A stretch of DNA of 64,000 bases from Thermosynechococcus sp. (GTDB taxonomy: Bacteria; Cyanobacteriota; Cyanobacteriia; Thermosynechococcales; Thermosynechococcaceae): the NCBI RefSeq assembly GCF_025999095.1, contig NZ_AP024678.1, forward strand, positions 1,333,527 to 1,397,526. The letters are read 5' to 3'. Position numbers and translations under genes: made by a program. Within the stretch, counting starts at the first letter, position 1. Each line of letters starts with the position of its first letter. Under the pieces are notes generated by a model that made no database searches, was not told where the DNA came from, and was given only the letters and a program-made list of their open reading frames with translations. Shown piece after piece: positions 17,638 through 25,212 of this stretch.

Positions 17638-18015
17638 TCACGGTTGCTGCTTACCACCGAGGGCGTGGGCCTTCAAATCCTCGAGGGAGACATACTCCAG
17701 GGCACTGGCATGGGTGGCCTCTAGAATCACAGGGGGAGCAACACCTGCTTCAAGGGCTTCACGCCAGCGGGAGGCACACAGACACCAGCGATCGCCCGGC
17801 TTCAACCCCGGAAATTGGTAGGCCGGCACAGGGGTCGAAAGATCGTTGCCCCGCGAACGGGTAAATGTGAGAAATTCTGTCGTCATTTCCGCACAGACTA
17901 CATGGGCACCCACATCCCCTGCCCCTGTGCGACAAAAGCCATCCCGATAGAATCCGGTGAGTGGATTTTGACAGCAGCACTCTAAGGGTGTTCCCAACAC
18001 ATTCATTGCCGTCAT
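17638..18015 (-). CDS. DUF2237 family protein
   Basis: A 125-residue cysteine-rich protein of the widespread DUF2237 family, function unknown. Typical segments are NVLGTPLECC, N-P-L-T-G-F-Y-R-D-G-F-C-R-T-G, DVGAHVVCAEMTTEFL, RGNDLSTP, GLKPGDRWCLCASRW and A-P-P-V-I-L-E-A-T-H. The ATG at 18015 is chosen because family members begin close to the N-V-L-G motif; ATGs at 18054 and 18087 are in frame and cannot be excluded. It is divergent from clpS, with roughly 100 bases shared. The six conserved cysteines may bind metal or form disulfides. Confidence 0.85.
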   Translation of the reverse strand: MTAMNVLGTPLECCCQNPLTGFYRDGFCRTGAGDVGAHVVCAEMTTEFLTFTRSRGNDLSTPVPAYQFPGLKPGDRWCLCASRWREALEAGVAPPVILEATHASALEYVSLEDLKAHALGGKQQP

Positions 18016-18146
18016 CACAGATGTCCCCAAGTCCTTAACTCTCAGTTTAGCCATAGCATAGAAATTTCTTGAATGTCCTGATCGCACCCAATTCCTTTGC
18101 CATCGGCTAAAGTAGGAGATAGTACTCTTACCGTTCTATTTGATCT

Positions 18147-18431
18147 ATGCCTAGTGTTGTTCCTCAAGAACGGCAACAGGTTACTCGCAAACACTACCCC
18201 AATTACAAAGTCATTGTCCTTAACGATGACTTCAATACCTTTCAGCATGTCGCTGCCTGTTTGATGAAATATATTCCCAACATGACCAGCGATCGCGCTT
18301 GGGAATTAACGAATCAAGTCCATTACGAAGGCCAAGCGATTGTTTGGGTCGGTCCCCAAGAACAGGCAGAACTATACCACGAGCAACTGTTGCGAGCAGG
18401 CCTGACAATGGCGCCCCTCGAACCCGCATAG
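18147..18431 (+). CDS. clpS: ATP-dependent Clp protease adaptor ClpS
   Basis: A 94-residue adaptor that delivers N-degron substrates to ClpC/ClpA-ClpP. The family core is present: Y-K-V-I-V-L-N-D-D-F-N-T-F-Q-H-V near residue 22, the H-V-A-x-C-L-M-K-Y-I-P segment, and W-V-G-P-Q-E-Q-A-E-L-Y-H-E-Q-L near the end. The N-D-D residues form the N-degron pocket. It resembles the conserved cyanobacterial ClpS1 rather than the more divergent ClpS2; this is from memory of the families. It is divergent from the DUF2237 gene and 108 bases upstream of flv3. The cognate protease subunit clpP is at 5.6 kb. Confidence 0.94.
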   Translation: MPSVVPQERQQVTRKHYPNYKVIVLNDDFNTFQHVAACLMKYIPNMTSDRAWELTNQVHYEGQAIVWVGPQEQAELYHEQLLRAGLTMAPLEPA

Positions 18432-18539
18432 GAGTTGTTATTGTAACGCCTATTATCACGGCTATTAAAAACTCTAAACCCAGTTCCCTTTCTTCCTGTG
18501 TCAGGATAAAAGGTAGCTTCAAAGATCGAGGAACCGCCT

Positions 18540-20255
18540 ATGGCCGTCACTACGACCAAACGCCCACCCCGCTTAACACTGCAGGTGTTGGACATTGCCC
18601 CTGAGACGACGGCAATTCGCTGCCTAGATTGGGATCGCGATCGCTTTGATATTGAGTTTGCCCTTGACAACGGCACCACCTATAACTCGTTTCTGATCAA
18701 GGGTGAACGCATTGCCCTTGTGGATACTTCCCATGCCAAATTTGGCGATCGCTACCTCGAGCAACTCTGGCAACTAGTGAACCCCAGTGACTTGAACTAT
18801 CTCATCATCAGCCACACCGAACCCGATCACAGTGGCCTCGTTAAGGACGTATTGACCAAAGCCCCCCATGTAACTGTGGTGGCCTCAAAGGTGGCATTGC
18901 AGTTTCTTGGGGATTTGATCCATCAGCCCTTTAGTCAGCAGCAGGTGAAAAATGGCGATCGCCTTGATTTAGGGAAAGGGCATGTTCTTGAGTTTGTCAT
19001 GGCACCGAATCTCCACTGGCCAGACACCATCCTCACCTACGACCACGGCACCCAAACGCTTTTTACCTGCGATGTCTTTGGCGCTCACTTCTGCAACGAT
19101 GATCCCTTTGACAGCGAGCCAGAACTGCTGGCGCCAGATTTCAAGTTCTACTACGACTGTCTCATGGGGCCCAATGCCCGCTCTGTTCTCTCCGCCTTCA
19201 AGCGCCTAGAACCCCTGCCACCGGTGCAGCTCGTTGCCACTGGTCACGGTCCGCTGTTGCGCCATCATTTGGATCAATGGCTGCAGTCCTACCGCAATTG
19301 GAGCCAAGAACAGGCTAAGGCCGCCACAACCGTGGCCATCTTCTACGCTGCCAACTATGGCTATAGCAATGCCTTGGCAGAGGCCATTGAACGGGGTGCC
19401 GCCAAAACAGGGGTGGTGGTTGAAAAAATGGATCTGCTCACGGCTGAACCTCAAGATATTCGTGAACTGACGGAGATTGCCGCTGGGATTATTATCGGCA
19501 CACCACCCACCACCGCTGTTGCCAAAACTGCCCTCAGTACAATTCTTGCTGCCGCCCATGCCAAACAGGCCATTGGTGTTTTTGAAAGTGGTGTGGCCGA
19601 TGCTGAACCTGCCTATCCGCTGCTGAACCAGTTTCGGGATGCCGCTCTAGTGCCCTCATTTCCAGTGATTCGGGTAACCAGCCCCCCCACTGATGCCCTC
19701 TTTCAAGAGGCGGAAGAAGCCGGTACTGACATGGGTCAATGGCTGTTGCGCGATCGCACAGTTAAGCAAATGAAGGCCCTAGACACTGAGCTCGAGAAGG
19801 CCCTTGGTCGCCTCAGTGGCGGCCTGTACATTATCACAGCCCAAAAAGGCACCATTAACAGTGCCATGTTGGCCTCTTGGGTAGCGCAGGCCAGTACCGA
19901 ACCCTTGGGAGTTTCCATTGCCGTGGCCAAGGATCGGGCCATTGAGTCATTTCTGCATGTGGGGGATACCTTTGTCCTCAACGTTCTCGAAGAGGGGAAC
20001 TACCAACCCCTGATGCGCCATTTCCTGAAACGATTCCCCCCAGGGGCCGATCGCTTTGCCCAGGTGAAAACCTATCCCGCCAGTAATGGCAGCCCGATTT
20101 TGGCCGACGCCCTTGCCTATATGGAATGCACTGTTGTCAGTCGTCTAGATGCCCACGATCACTGGATTGTCTATAGCACCGTTGACAGTGGCCGCGTTTC
20201 CAAGCCCGATGGCATGACCGCTGTTCACCATCGCAAGGTGGGGAACCACTACTAA
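18540..20255 (+). CDS. flv3: Flavodiiron protein, Flv3 type
   Basis: Class C flavodiiron protein of 571 residues. In cyanobacteria Flv1/Flv3 pass electrons from photosystem I to O2, giving water without reactive oxygen. Domains in order: metallo-beta-lactamase-like diiron domain (about 35-250), flavodoxin-like domain (about 265-410, with F-Y-A-A-N-Y-G-Y-S), and a C-terminal flavin reductase-like domain (about 425-571). The diiron motif is H92-x-E94-x-D96-H97 in SHTEPDHSG. Retention of these ligands points to Flv3, because Flv1-type proteins have lost several. The partner flv1 is not in the window. The tRNA-Leu gene follows after 63 bases. Confidence 0.9.
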   Translation: MAVTTTKRPPRLTLQVLDIAPETTAIRCLDWDRDRFDIEFALDNGTTYNSFLIKGERIALVDTSHAKFGDRYLEQLWQLVNPSDLNYLIISHTEPDHSGLVKDVLTKAPHVTVVASKVALQFLGDLIHQPFSQQQVKNGDRLDLGKGHVLEFVMAPNLHWPDTILTYDHGTQTLFTCDVFGAHFCNDDPFDSEPELLAPDFKFYYDCLMGPNARSVLSAFKRLEPLPPVQLVATGHGPLLRHHLDQWLQSYRNWSQEQAKAATTVAIFYAANYGYSNALAEAIERGAAKTGVVVEKMDLLTAEPQDIRELTEIAAGIIIGTPPTTAVAKTALSTILAAAHAKQAIGVFESGVADAEPAYPLLNQFRDAALVPSFPVIRVTSPPTDALFQEAEEAGTDMGQWLLRDRTVKQMKALDTELEKALGRLSGGLYIITAQKGTINSAMLASWVAQASTEPLGVSIAVAKDRAIESFLHVGDTFVLNVLEEGNYQPLMRHFLKRFPPGADRFAQVKTYPASNGSPILADALAYMECTVVSRLDAHDHWIVYSTVDSGRVSKPDGMTAVHHRKVGNHY

Positions 20256-20302
20256 ACACTAAGCACTAAACAGGGAGGCGATCGCCCCCGGCGAAAATTG
20301 CG

Positions 20303-20851
20303 CTAAACTAGGTTTGCTGCGGACGTGGCGGAATTGGCAGACGCGCTAGATTTAGGTTCTAGTACCGCAAGGTGTGTGGGTTCAAGTCCCTCCGTCCGCA
20401 CTTTAGAATCTAATGCAGACTCCTGCAAATAATAAGCAATCGCTTTCTTTTGTATAAATCGAAAAATGTTGTAAAAACCATTCACCCGCGAGGGAGTTAG
20501 GCGAATTTCGAGGCCTGTTCGCTGAATAAAATCAGGCTTTAACTGGAGGATTTCTGCCGGCGTCAAGCCATTTAACCCCTCGATTAACAGTCCCACTAAT
20601 CCCTTAGTGAGCTGGGAGTCGGAATCTCCCTGAAATATCACTCTCCCCTCCTGCAAACTAGCAGTCACATACACTTGCGAGACGCAGCCGGGAACTTTGT
20701 TTTCTGGCACCTTTTGCTCCTCAGGGAAAGGGGGTAGGCACTTCGCAAATGAAAGTAGATACTCATAGCGCCGTCGCTGCTCTGGGATCTGTTGAAAACG
20801 TTGGACAATCTGCTCAAGACGGGGAGGCAAGGGCTGGCAAAAAGGTGACAT
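20303..20851 (-). CDS. sufE: Cysteine desulfuration protein SufE with antisense-tRNA-encoded tail
   Basis: SufE accepts persulfide sulfur from SufS and enhances Fe-S cluster assembly. From the ATG at 20851 it has 182 residues; an upstream ATG at 20899 would add 16. The family core is clear: L-E-Q-I-V-Q-R-F near residue 15, then R-R-Y-E-Y-L-L-x-F-A-K-x-L-P-P, VPGCVSQVYV with the persulfide-accepting Cys near residue 57, DSDSQLTKGLVGLLIEGLNG, and R-V-N-G-F-Y-N-I-F. The SufE fold should end near residue 150. The remaining 32 or so codons run antisense through the whole tRNA-Leu gene (EGLEPTHLAVLEPKSSAS) before the stop at 20303. sufU lies at 25.2 kb. Confidence 0.88.
   Translation of the reverse strand: MSPFCQPLPPRLEQIVQRFQQIPEQRRRYEYLLSFAKCLPPFPEEQKVPENKVPGCVSQVYVTASLQEGRVIFQGDSDSQLTKGLVGLLIEGLNGLTPAEILQLKPDFIQRTGLEIRLTPSRVNGFYNIFRFIQKKAIAYYLQESALDSKVRTEGLEPTHLAVLEPKSSASANSATSAANLV
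20319..20400 (+). tRNA. tRNA-Leu (anticodon UAG)
   Basis: An 82-base tRNA with a long variable arm, as expected for class II leucine tRNAs. The acceptor stem GCGGACG pairs with CGTCCGC, with discriminator A at 20400. The anticodon stem CTAGA/TCTAG encloses TTTAGGT, giving anticodon TAG. The T arm contains GGGTTCAAGTCCC. CCA is not encoded. It lies wholly within the opposite-strand reading frame of sufE. A TAAACT at 20304-20309 might be a -10 element. Confidence 0.97.
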
Positions 20852-21074
20852 GGCGATTGTAGCAATGAGCTGCTGACAGAACGTGAAAATCATTTTCACT
20901 TCAATTATACTTTCACGCGCCTAGGGAGACCCCCTGTGACCAGCGATCGGCTGCCTGGGCTAAACTTAAAACCTATGAATGACATTCCCAGATCCTGATT
21001 CATCACCCAGAGTTGTTACTTCTATGGGATGTGCTTTGATATCCCCGCTGGGTTATGCTATGGTTCACTTAGTT

Positions 21075-21200
21075 GCTCGGTTCTGGTGGGGATCAGCCAT
21101 CAGACGTAAGGGGGAAAGTGCAGTGTGAATCTGCCGCTGTCCCGCAGCTGTGAGGAGAGATATCACTCTCTAAGTCAGAATGCCCGCCGAGTGGTCAACC
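21075..21200 (+). ncRNA. Cobalamin (B12) riboswitch aptamer upstream of metE
   Basis: The characteristic conserved pieces are in order: AAGGGGGAAAGTGCAGTG near 21108-21125, CTGCCGCTGTCCCGCAGCTGTGA near 21131-21153 (the B12 box), a GGAGAGATATCACTCTC stem, then AAGTCAGAATGCCCGCC near 21172-21187, which closes the core. A hairpin CATCTG/CAGATG (21212-21230) follows and may be the peripheral P13-like element. Boundaries are approximate. The family binds adenosylcobalamin or related cobamides and usually turns expression off. The controlled gene is metE, so with cobamide present the B12-independent synthase would be reduced. Confidence 0.92.
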
Positions 21201-21318
21201 CGATACGTCAACATCTGCGAGGTACAGATGATGGAAGCAAGCTTTTTTGATTTCTATTACTGTCGAACTTCAAGCTTTGACCCCCCGAGGCCAAATTATC
21301 TGAGTTTAACGAACTGCT

Positions 21319-21364
21319 GCTAGGTAGTAGTGCTGCTGGCGTAAAGGTAGCAACTAGCTTTTTT
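21319..21364 (+). terminator. Intrinsic terminator candidate in the metE leader
   Basis: GCTAG (21319-21323) pairs with CTAGC (21354-21358); inside it, after a 7-base bulge, TGCTGC pairs with GTAGCA around a 10-base loop. Six T residues follow directly (21359-21364). This fits a transcription-attenuation platform for the upstream B12 aptamer. The competing antiterminator pairing was not worked out, and translational control remains possible. Confidence 0.6.
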
Positions 21365-21480
21365 CCGATTGTTCGCGGATTTTAGTTAGGTATCTGCCTT
21401 TGTTTCTGAATGGGGCTGTTTCTGAGTCGGGAAGCAGCGAGTTTTGCCATTGGACTTACACAATTTAGGCTAAGAAAACG

Positions 21481-23757
21481 ATGAACATTCAAACCGCAAC
21501 CCTGGGCTATCCCCGTATTGGCAAAAACCGTGAGTTAAAAAAGGCACTAGAAGCCTTTTGGAGCAATCAACTGGATGCAGAAGCTTTGCTCAAAAAAGCT
21601 CAAGACATTGAATTGCAGAATTGGCAAAAACAGCTTGAGGCGGGCATTGATCGTATTGGTATTGGTGATTTGAGTCTTTACGATTCTGTTTTAGATTGGA
21701 GCATCCGGCTTGGCATCATTCCAGAGCGGTACCGCTCTTTTACAGGTCTGGATCAATACTTTGCAATGGCAAGGGGCAAGGATGGTATTCCAGCCCTTGA
21801 GATGACTAAGTGGTTTGATACCAACTATCACTATTTAGTCCCTGAAATTAGTGAGTCTTTTCAACCAACCGACTTCAGTGATTTCCTAGAAACTGTTCGT
21901 CGTGCTCAAACCCTCCTAGGCGATCGCGCCGTTCCAATCGTGCTGGGGCCTCTCACCCTCCTACGGCTCAGTCGGCTAGAGACGAACCTAGAGCAAGCTG
22001 TTTCCTACTTGCGCGATCGCTATCTCATCCTGTTGAAGGAACTCAAAAATCTGGGTGTTGTTGAAGTGCAAATACACGAACCCGCCTTGGTCTTAGAAGA
22101 TGCTGATAGCTTTAAGAGCTTCTATCAATCAACATTTGATACACTGCGTCAAGCTAACCTACCGATCCATCTTGTAACCTACTTTGATGACCTAGGGGCA
22201 GCCTGGCCCTGGGTGATGGAGTTACCTGTGACATGCATCAGTTTAGACTTTACCCGTGGGCAGAACCTAGCCCTGCTGAAACAGTATGGCTTCCCAGCAG
22301 ATAAGCAATTGGGGGTAGGAATTATTGATGGCCGCAATATTTGGAAAATTCGGCCTGAATTGGTATTGTCAACCTTGACAACCATTCAAAGCATCACCGC
22401 CAATATTCGGCTACATCCCTCATCTTCCCTGCAATTTGTTCCCTATGATGCAAAGCGAGAGGTCAAGCTACCAGAGCCTCTGCGACATGTCTTGAGTTTT
22501 GCTGAGCAAAAGCTAGATGAGGTAGTCCTCTTGGCTCAGGTGCTCAGCAGCAATGATGGAACCCATCGCGAAATCTTACCGCAAAACCCCGAATTGACAG
22601 CCATACAAGCTCAATGGAAAGCCTTTGAGCAATTTAGCCCTGTCAATCCAACGGTGCAGGCGCGGCTGCGCAATCTGAGTGCGCGTGATTTAGAGCGCCC
22701 GCTGCCTTACGAGCAACGTCGCCCACTCCAGCCAACCCTGCCGCTCTTTCCAACGACAACGATTGGATCATTTCCCCAAACTGCCGAGGTTAGGCAACTG
22801 CGGGTGAAGTTAAAACGGCATGAAATCACCCAAGCCGAGTATGAAGCAGCAATCGATGCGGAAATTGCCAAGTGCATCCGGTTACAGGAGGAAGTGGGTC
22901 TAGATGTGTTGGTGCACGGTGAGTTTGAGCGCTCCGATATGGTCGAGTTCTTTGGCCAGCAGCTCTCTGGATTTGCCTTTACAGAACACGGTTGGGTGCA
23001 AAGCTATGGCAGCCGCTGTGTACGTCCACCAATTATTTATGGTGACGTTGCCCGCACTCAGCCGATGACCGTTCGCGAGTTTAAGGTGGCACAATCCCTC
23101 ACCGACAAAATTGTTAAGGCCATGCTGACTGGACCTGTCACTATGATGAACTGGTCATTTACCCGCACTGACATTCCTCGCAGTGAACAGGCAATGCAGA
23201 TTGCCCTTGCTTTGCGAGATGAAGTTGCGGATTTGGAAGCAGCCGGTGCGAAGATGATACAGATTGATGAACCTGCCCTGCGGGAAGGGCTACCCCTGAA
23301 AGCCGAACGCTGGAATGAGTATTTGTCTTGGGCTGTGGATGCCTTTCGGTTAGCTGCTGGTGTTGCCAAGCCTGAGACGCAAATTCACACCCACATGTGC
23401 TACTCCCAGTTTGGTGACATCATTGAGCACATCGAGCGGCTAGATGCGGATGTGTTGTCAATTGAAAATAGCCGCAGCAATAATGAGACCCTATTTCAAA
23501 TTACAGATGCCGGCTACGGACATCAAGTCGGCGTCGGTGTTTATGATGTCCACAGCCCAGCGGTGCCCAGTGTTGAGCAGCTAGTGCAACAGCTCCGAAC
23601 TTCAGTTGAAAATTTACCCCCTGAACAGATTTGGGTCAACCCTGATTGTGGCTTAAAAACTCGCCGCTGGGAGGAAGTGATTCCATCCCTGAAAAATATG
23701 GTAGAAGCCACCAGAACTATCCGGCAAGCGGCGATGCAATCTAAAAATAACGCCTAG
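21481..23757 (+). CDS. metE: Cobalamin-independent methionine synthase MetE
   Basis: MetE transfers a methyl group from 5-methyltetrahydrofolate (polyglutamate) to homocysteine with zinc instead of B12. The 758-residue length is normal. The N-terminal barrel begins with L-G-Y-P-R-I-G-K-N-R-E-L-K-K; the C-terminal barrel starts near residue 420 with L-P-L-F-P-T-T-T-I-G-S-F-P-Q-T. Zinc ligands appear as His and Cys in IHTHMCYSQF near residue 636 and Cys in NPDCGLKTRR near residue 722. M-I-Q-I-D-E-P-A-L-R-E-G lies between. By eye it is less GC-rich than surrounding genes, though HIP1 sites are present. It is controlled by the upstream B12 riboswitch and flanked by two tRNA genes. Confidence 0.97.
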   Translation: MNIQTATLGYPRIGKNRELKKALEAFWSNQLDAEALLKKAQDIELQNWQKQLEAGIDRIGIGDLSLYDSVLDWSIRLGIIPERYRSFTGLDQYFAMARGKDGIPALEMTKWFDTNYHYLVPEISESFQPTDFSDFLETVRRAQTLLGDRAVPIVLGPLTLLRLSRLETNLEQAVSYLRDRYLILLKELKNLGVVEVQIHEPALVLEDADSFKSFYQSTFDTLRQANLPIHLVTYFDDLGAAWPWVMELPVTCISLDFTRGQNLALLKQYGFPADKQLGVGIIDGRNIWKIRPELVLSTLTTIQSITANIRLHPSSSLQFVPYDAKREVKLPEPLRHVLSFAEQKLDEVVLLAQVLSSNDGTHREILPQNPELTAIQAQWKAFEQFSPVNPTVQARLRNLSARDLERPLPYEQRRPLQPTLPLFPTTTIGSFPQTAEVRQLRVKLKRHEITQAEYEAAIDAEIAKCIRLQEEVGLDVLVHGEFERSDMVEFFGQQLSGFAFTEHGWVQSYGSRCVRPPIIYGDVARTQPMTVREFKVAQSLTDKIVKAMLTGPVTMMNWSFTRTDIPRSEQAMQIALALRDEVADLEAAGAKMIQIDEPALREGLPLKAERWNEYLSWAVDAFRLAAGVAKPETQIHTHMCYSQFGDIIEHIERLDADVLSIENSRSNNETLFQITDAGYGHQVGVGVYDVHSPAVPSVEQLVQQLRTSVENLPPEQIWVNPDCGLKTRRWEEVIPSLKNMVEATRTIRQAAMQSKNNA

Positions 23758-23773
23758 ACACTCTGTTTCCGCT

Positions 23774-23789
23774 CCTGGCAAAAGCCAGG
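23774..23789 (+). terminator. Hairpin after metE, possible weak terminator
   Basis: CCTGGC, a tetraloop AAAA and GCCAGG form a clean 6-bp hairpin 16 bases after the metE stop. No T-run follows, so termination efficiency is doubtful; it may instead stabilise the mRNA 3' end. From here to 24058 (about 270 bases) I see no gene: two short frames on opposite strands look unlike proteins. Confidence 0.35.
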
Positions 23790-24058
23790 TCCCTTAGGAG
23801 TATATTCCGGATGTCGGTGAGGAAGGGATGGCCTTTAGGACTGACAATGCCATGCCTTCCCACAGTGATTGAGATGCTGGGCTCAATTCCTATCGATGGC
23901 CTACCCTGCACAGTTGGGCTTTTGGTCATCGGTAGGAATCAGCAATATCAACTTCCTAAACAACGGCGATATCTCAGCGAAGGACTGTTATGTCCAGGGG
24001 CAATTCTAATCCTGTTGCGTCCAGTGCCAGCCTGAATGACTCTCTCAAGGAGAAACTC

Positions 24059-24514
24059 ATGGATGAACTATCGGAAATGCTACATTGGCAGCAAGCCTTT
24101 ATTGCCAGGAATTTGTTAGTACTTGGATATAACGCTTGGGCAGGTTACCTATGCGGTGAGCGAGGAGTGGTTATTTGCAGTACCAATTCTCCTGAGTTTG
24201 GCATTGCGGGGGAATCTTTCCGAACTCACTTTGTTCCCCGTTCCCGCCTTGCTCCCTTCTTAAATGCTTGGTTAGCCGCTCCTGATACTGTGATTTTGCG
24301 CCATCACTTTATGACTGCCCACATTTTGGAAGCCGTGGATTCTTACCATCCAGCTACCGAATTAATATTCCTCTTGCAATCCTTTAATCGAGTAACGTTT
24401 TTCTATCTGCGGAATTTACCGATCGCCCCGCCTCAATGTTATGAACAGGTGCGTAGAAATTGGCAAGAGTTTCAGCTAGCTACTTGTCAAGGGCAGTGCC
24501 AAACTACACAGTAG
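24059..24514 (+). CDS. Protein of unknown function downstream of metE
   Basis: Not recognised. The ATG at 24059 is chosen because AAGGAGA lies 5 bases before it; the frame extends further up to 23990 but without a ribosome binding site. The 151-residue product is soluble and rich in aromatic residues and His (RHHFMTAHILEAV, F-N-R-V-T-F-F-Y-L-R-N-L-P). It starts M-D-E-L-S-E-M-L-H-W-Q-Q-A-F and ends in a basic helical segment with two cysteines (ATCQGQCQ). No metal or nucleotide motif is obvious. Like metE it looks less GC-rich than its surroundings, and the two may form one unit. The gap to metE contains a hairpin, so it may have its own promoter. Confidence 0.65.
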   Translation: MDELSEMLHWQQAFIARNLLVLGYNAWAGYLCGERGVVICSTNSPEFGIAGESFRTHFVPRSRLAPFLNAWLAAPDTVILRHHFMTAHILEAVDSYHPATELIFLLQSFNRVTFFYLRNLPIAPPQCYEQVRRNWQEFQLATCQGQCQTTQ

Positions 24515-24620
24515 CTTTGAATTTGCCTATACCAGAACCAATGAATCTGAATCAGGGCCTAGTAAATAGGTCGCTTAAAAATCCTTCTTTCTAGATTTAT
24601 TTAAAACAGTTGGCTGGTTA

Positions 24621-24694
24621 TGGACACAACTGGACTCGAACCAGTGACCCCCACGATGTCAACGTGGTGCTCTAACCAACTGAGCTATGCGTCC
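24621..24694 (-). tRNA. tRNA-Val (anticodon GAC)
   Basis: A 74-base tRNA on the minus strand. Acceptor GGACGCA pairs with TGTGTCC (one G-T pair), discriminator A. The D arm has AGCTCAGTTGGTTAGAGC. The anticodon stem CCACG/CGTGG encloses TTGACAT, giving GAC. The T arm has GGTTCGAGTCC. CCA is not encoded. Confidence 0.97.
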
Positions 24695-24705
24695 TTGGAC
24701 TATCT

Positions 24706-24734
24706 ACTATAGCACACTCCATCCTAATGTTGAA
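24706..24734 (-). promoter_or_regulatory. Promoter of tRNA-Val
   Basis: On the minus strand TTCAAC (24734-24729) and TATAGT (24711-24706) are separated by 17 bases, a sigma-70-type arrangement. The start would fall about 5 bases before the mature tRNA 5' end. The -35 box lies inside the last codons of ycf51. Confidence 0.55.
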
Positions 24735-25212
24735 GCAGTTGAACTGTGACATTCTTATCGGCGCGATCGCTCAACGAACGCGTGGCCACCCCTAAAATGA
24801 CCGGCTCACTTACCCCCGGTTCAGGATGTTGGATAGTACGGGCAATCACGGTCAGGCGATCGCCCCCTCGGCCTAGCCGTCCCAAGGAAAATAAATCATT
24901 GGCGGCCTGGACAAGGGTTGCTTCCAGGGTAGGGGGGTCAATGTCGGCAGGAACAGTGATCACCGCTTGAGTGGCACCATTGTCATAGACGAGGGTGTAT
25001 TTGCCGGCACCAGGCACTGGGGAGTGAACAATCGGCACAATACTCAGGGCAAAAAGTCCGACCGTCACAACACCAAGAAACCCGCTAATACCGACAAAGC
25101 GAAAGCGCACACCCCAGCGAAAAACAAAAGCGAGTGCAGTCAAGCCGGTCATGACAAGGGTGGCCATGCCTGCCCAGCGGCTATAGGTGGCAAAATCGGT
25201 GGGGGTCAGCAC
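24724..25212 (-). CDS. ycf51: Ycf51 family membrane protein
   Basis: A 162-residue protein of the cyanobacterial/plastid Ycf51 (DUF2518) family, function unknown. Two hydrophobic segments lie at about residues 15-33 and 42-63. A soluble domain follows with Y-T-L-V-Y-D-N-G-A-T-Q-A-V-I-T-V-P, then A-A-N-D-L-F-S-L-G-R-L-G-R-G-G-D, and V-I-A-R-T-I-Q-H-P-E-P-G-V-S-x-P-V-I-L-G, which is the family signature as I know it. The start codon overlaps the sufU stop by one base, so translation is coupled. The 3' end carries the -35 box of the tRNA-Val promoter. Confidence 0.85.
   Translation of the reverse strand: MLTPTDFATYSRWAGMATLVMTGLTALAFVFRWGVRFRFVGISGFLGVVTVGLFALSIVPIVHSPVPGAGKYTLVYDNGATQAVITVPADIDPPTLEATLVQAANDLFSLGRLGRGGDRLTVIARTIQHPEPGVSEPVILGVATRSLSDRADKNVTVQLLQH

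Noticed and set aside
23811..24035. 74-codon frame between metE and the unknown gene, and an opposing 62-codon frame
   Set aside because: Neither has a ribosome binding site, a family match or plausible composition; both look like chance.
20401..24620. Integrated mobile element at tRNA-Leu
   Set aside because: No integrase, direct-repeat attachment site or IS end was found; only composition and position hint at transfer.
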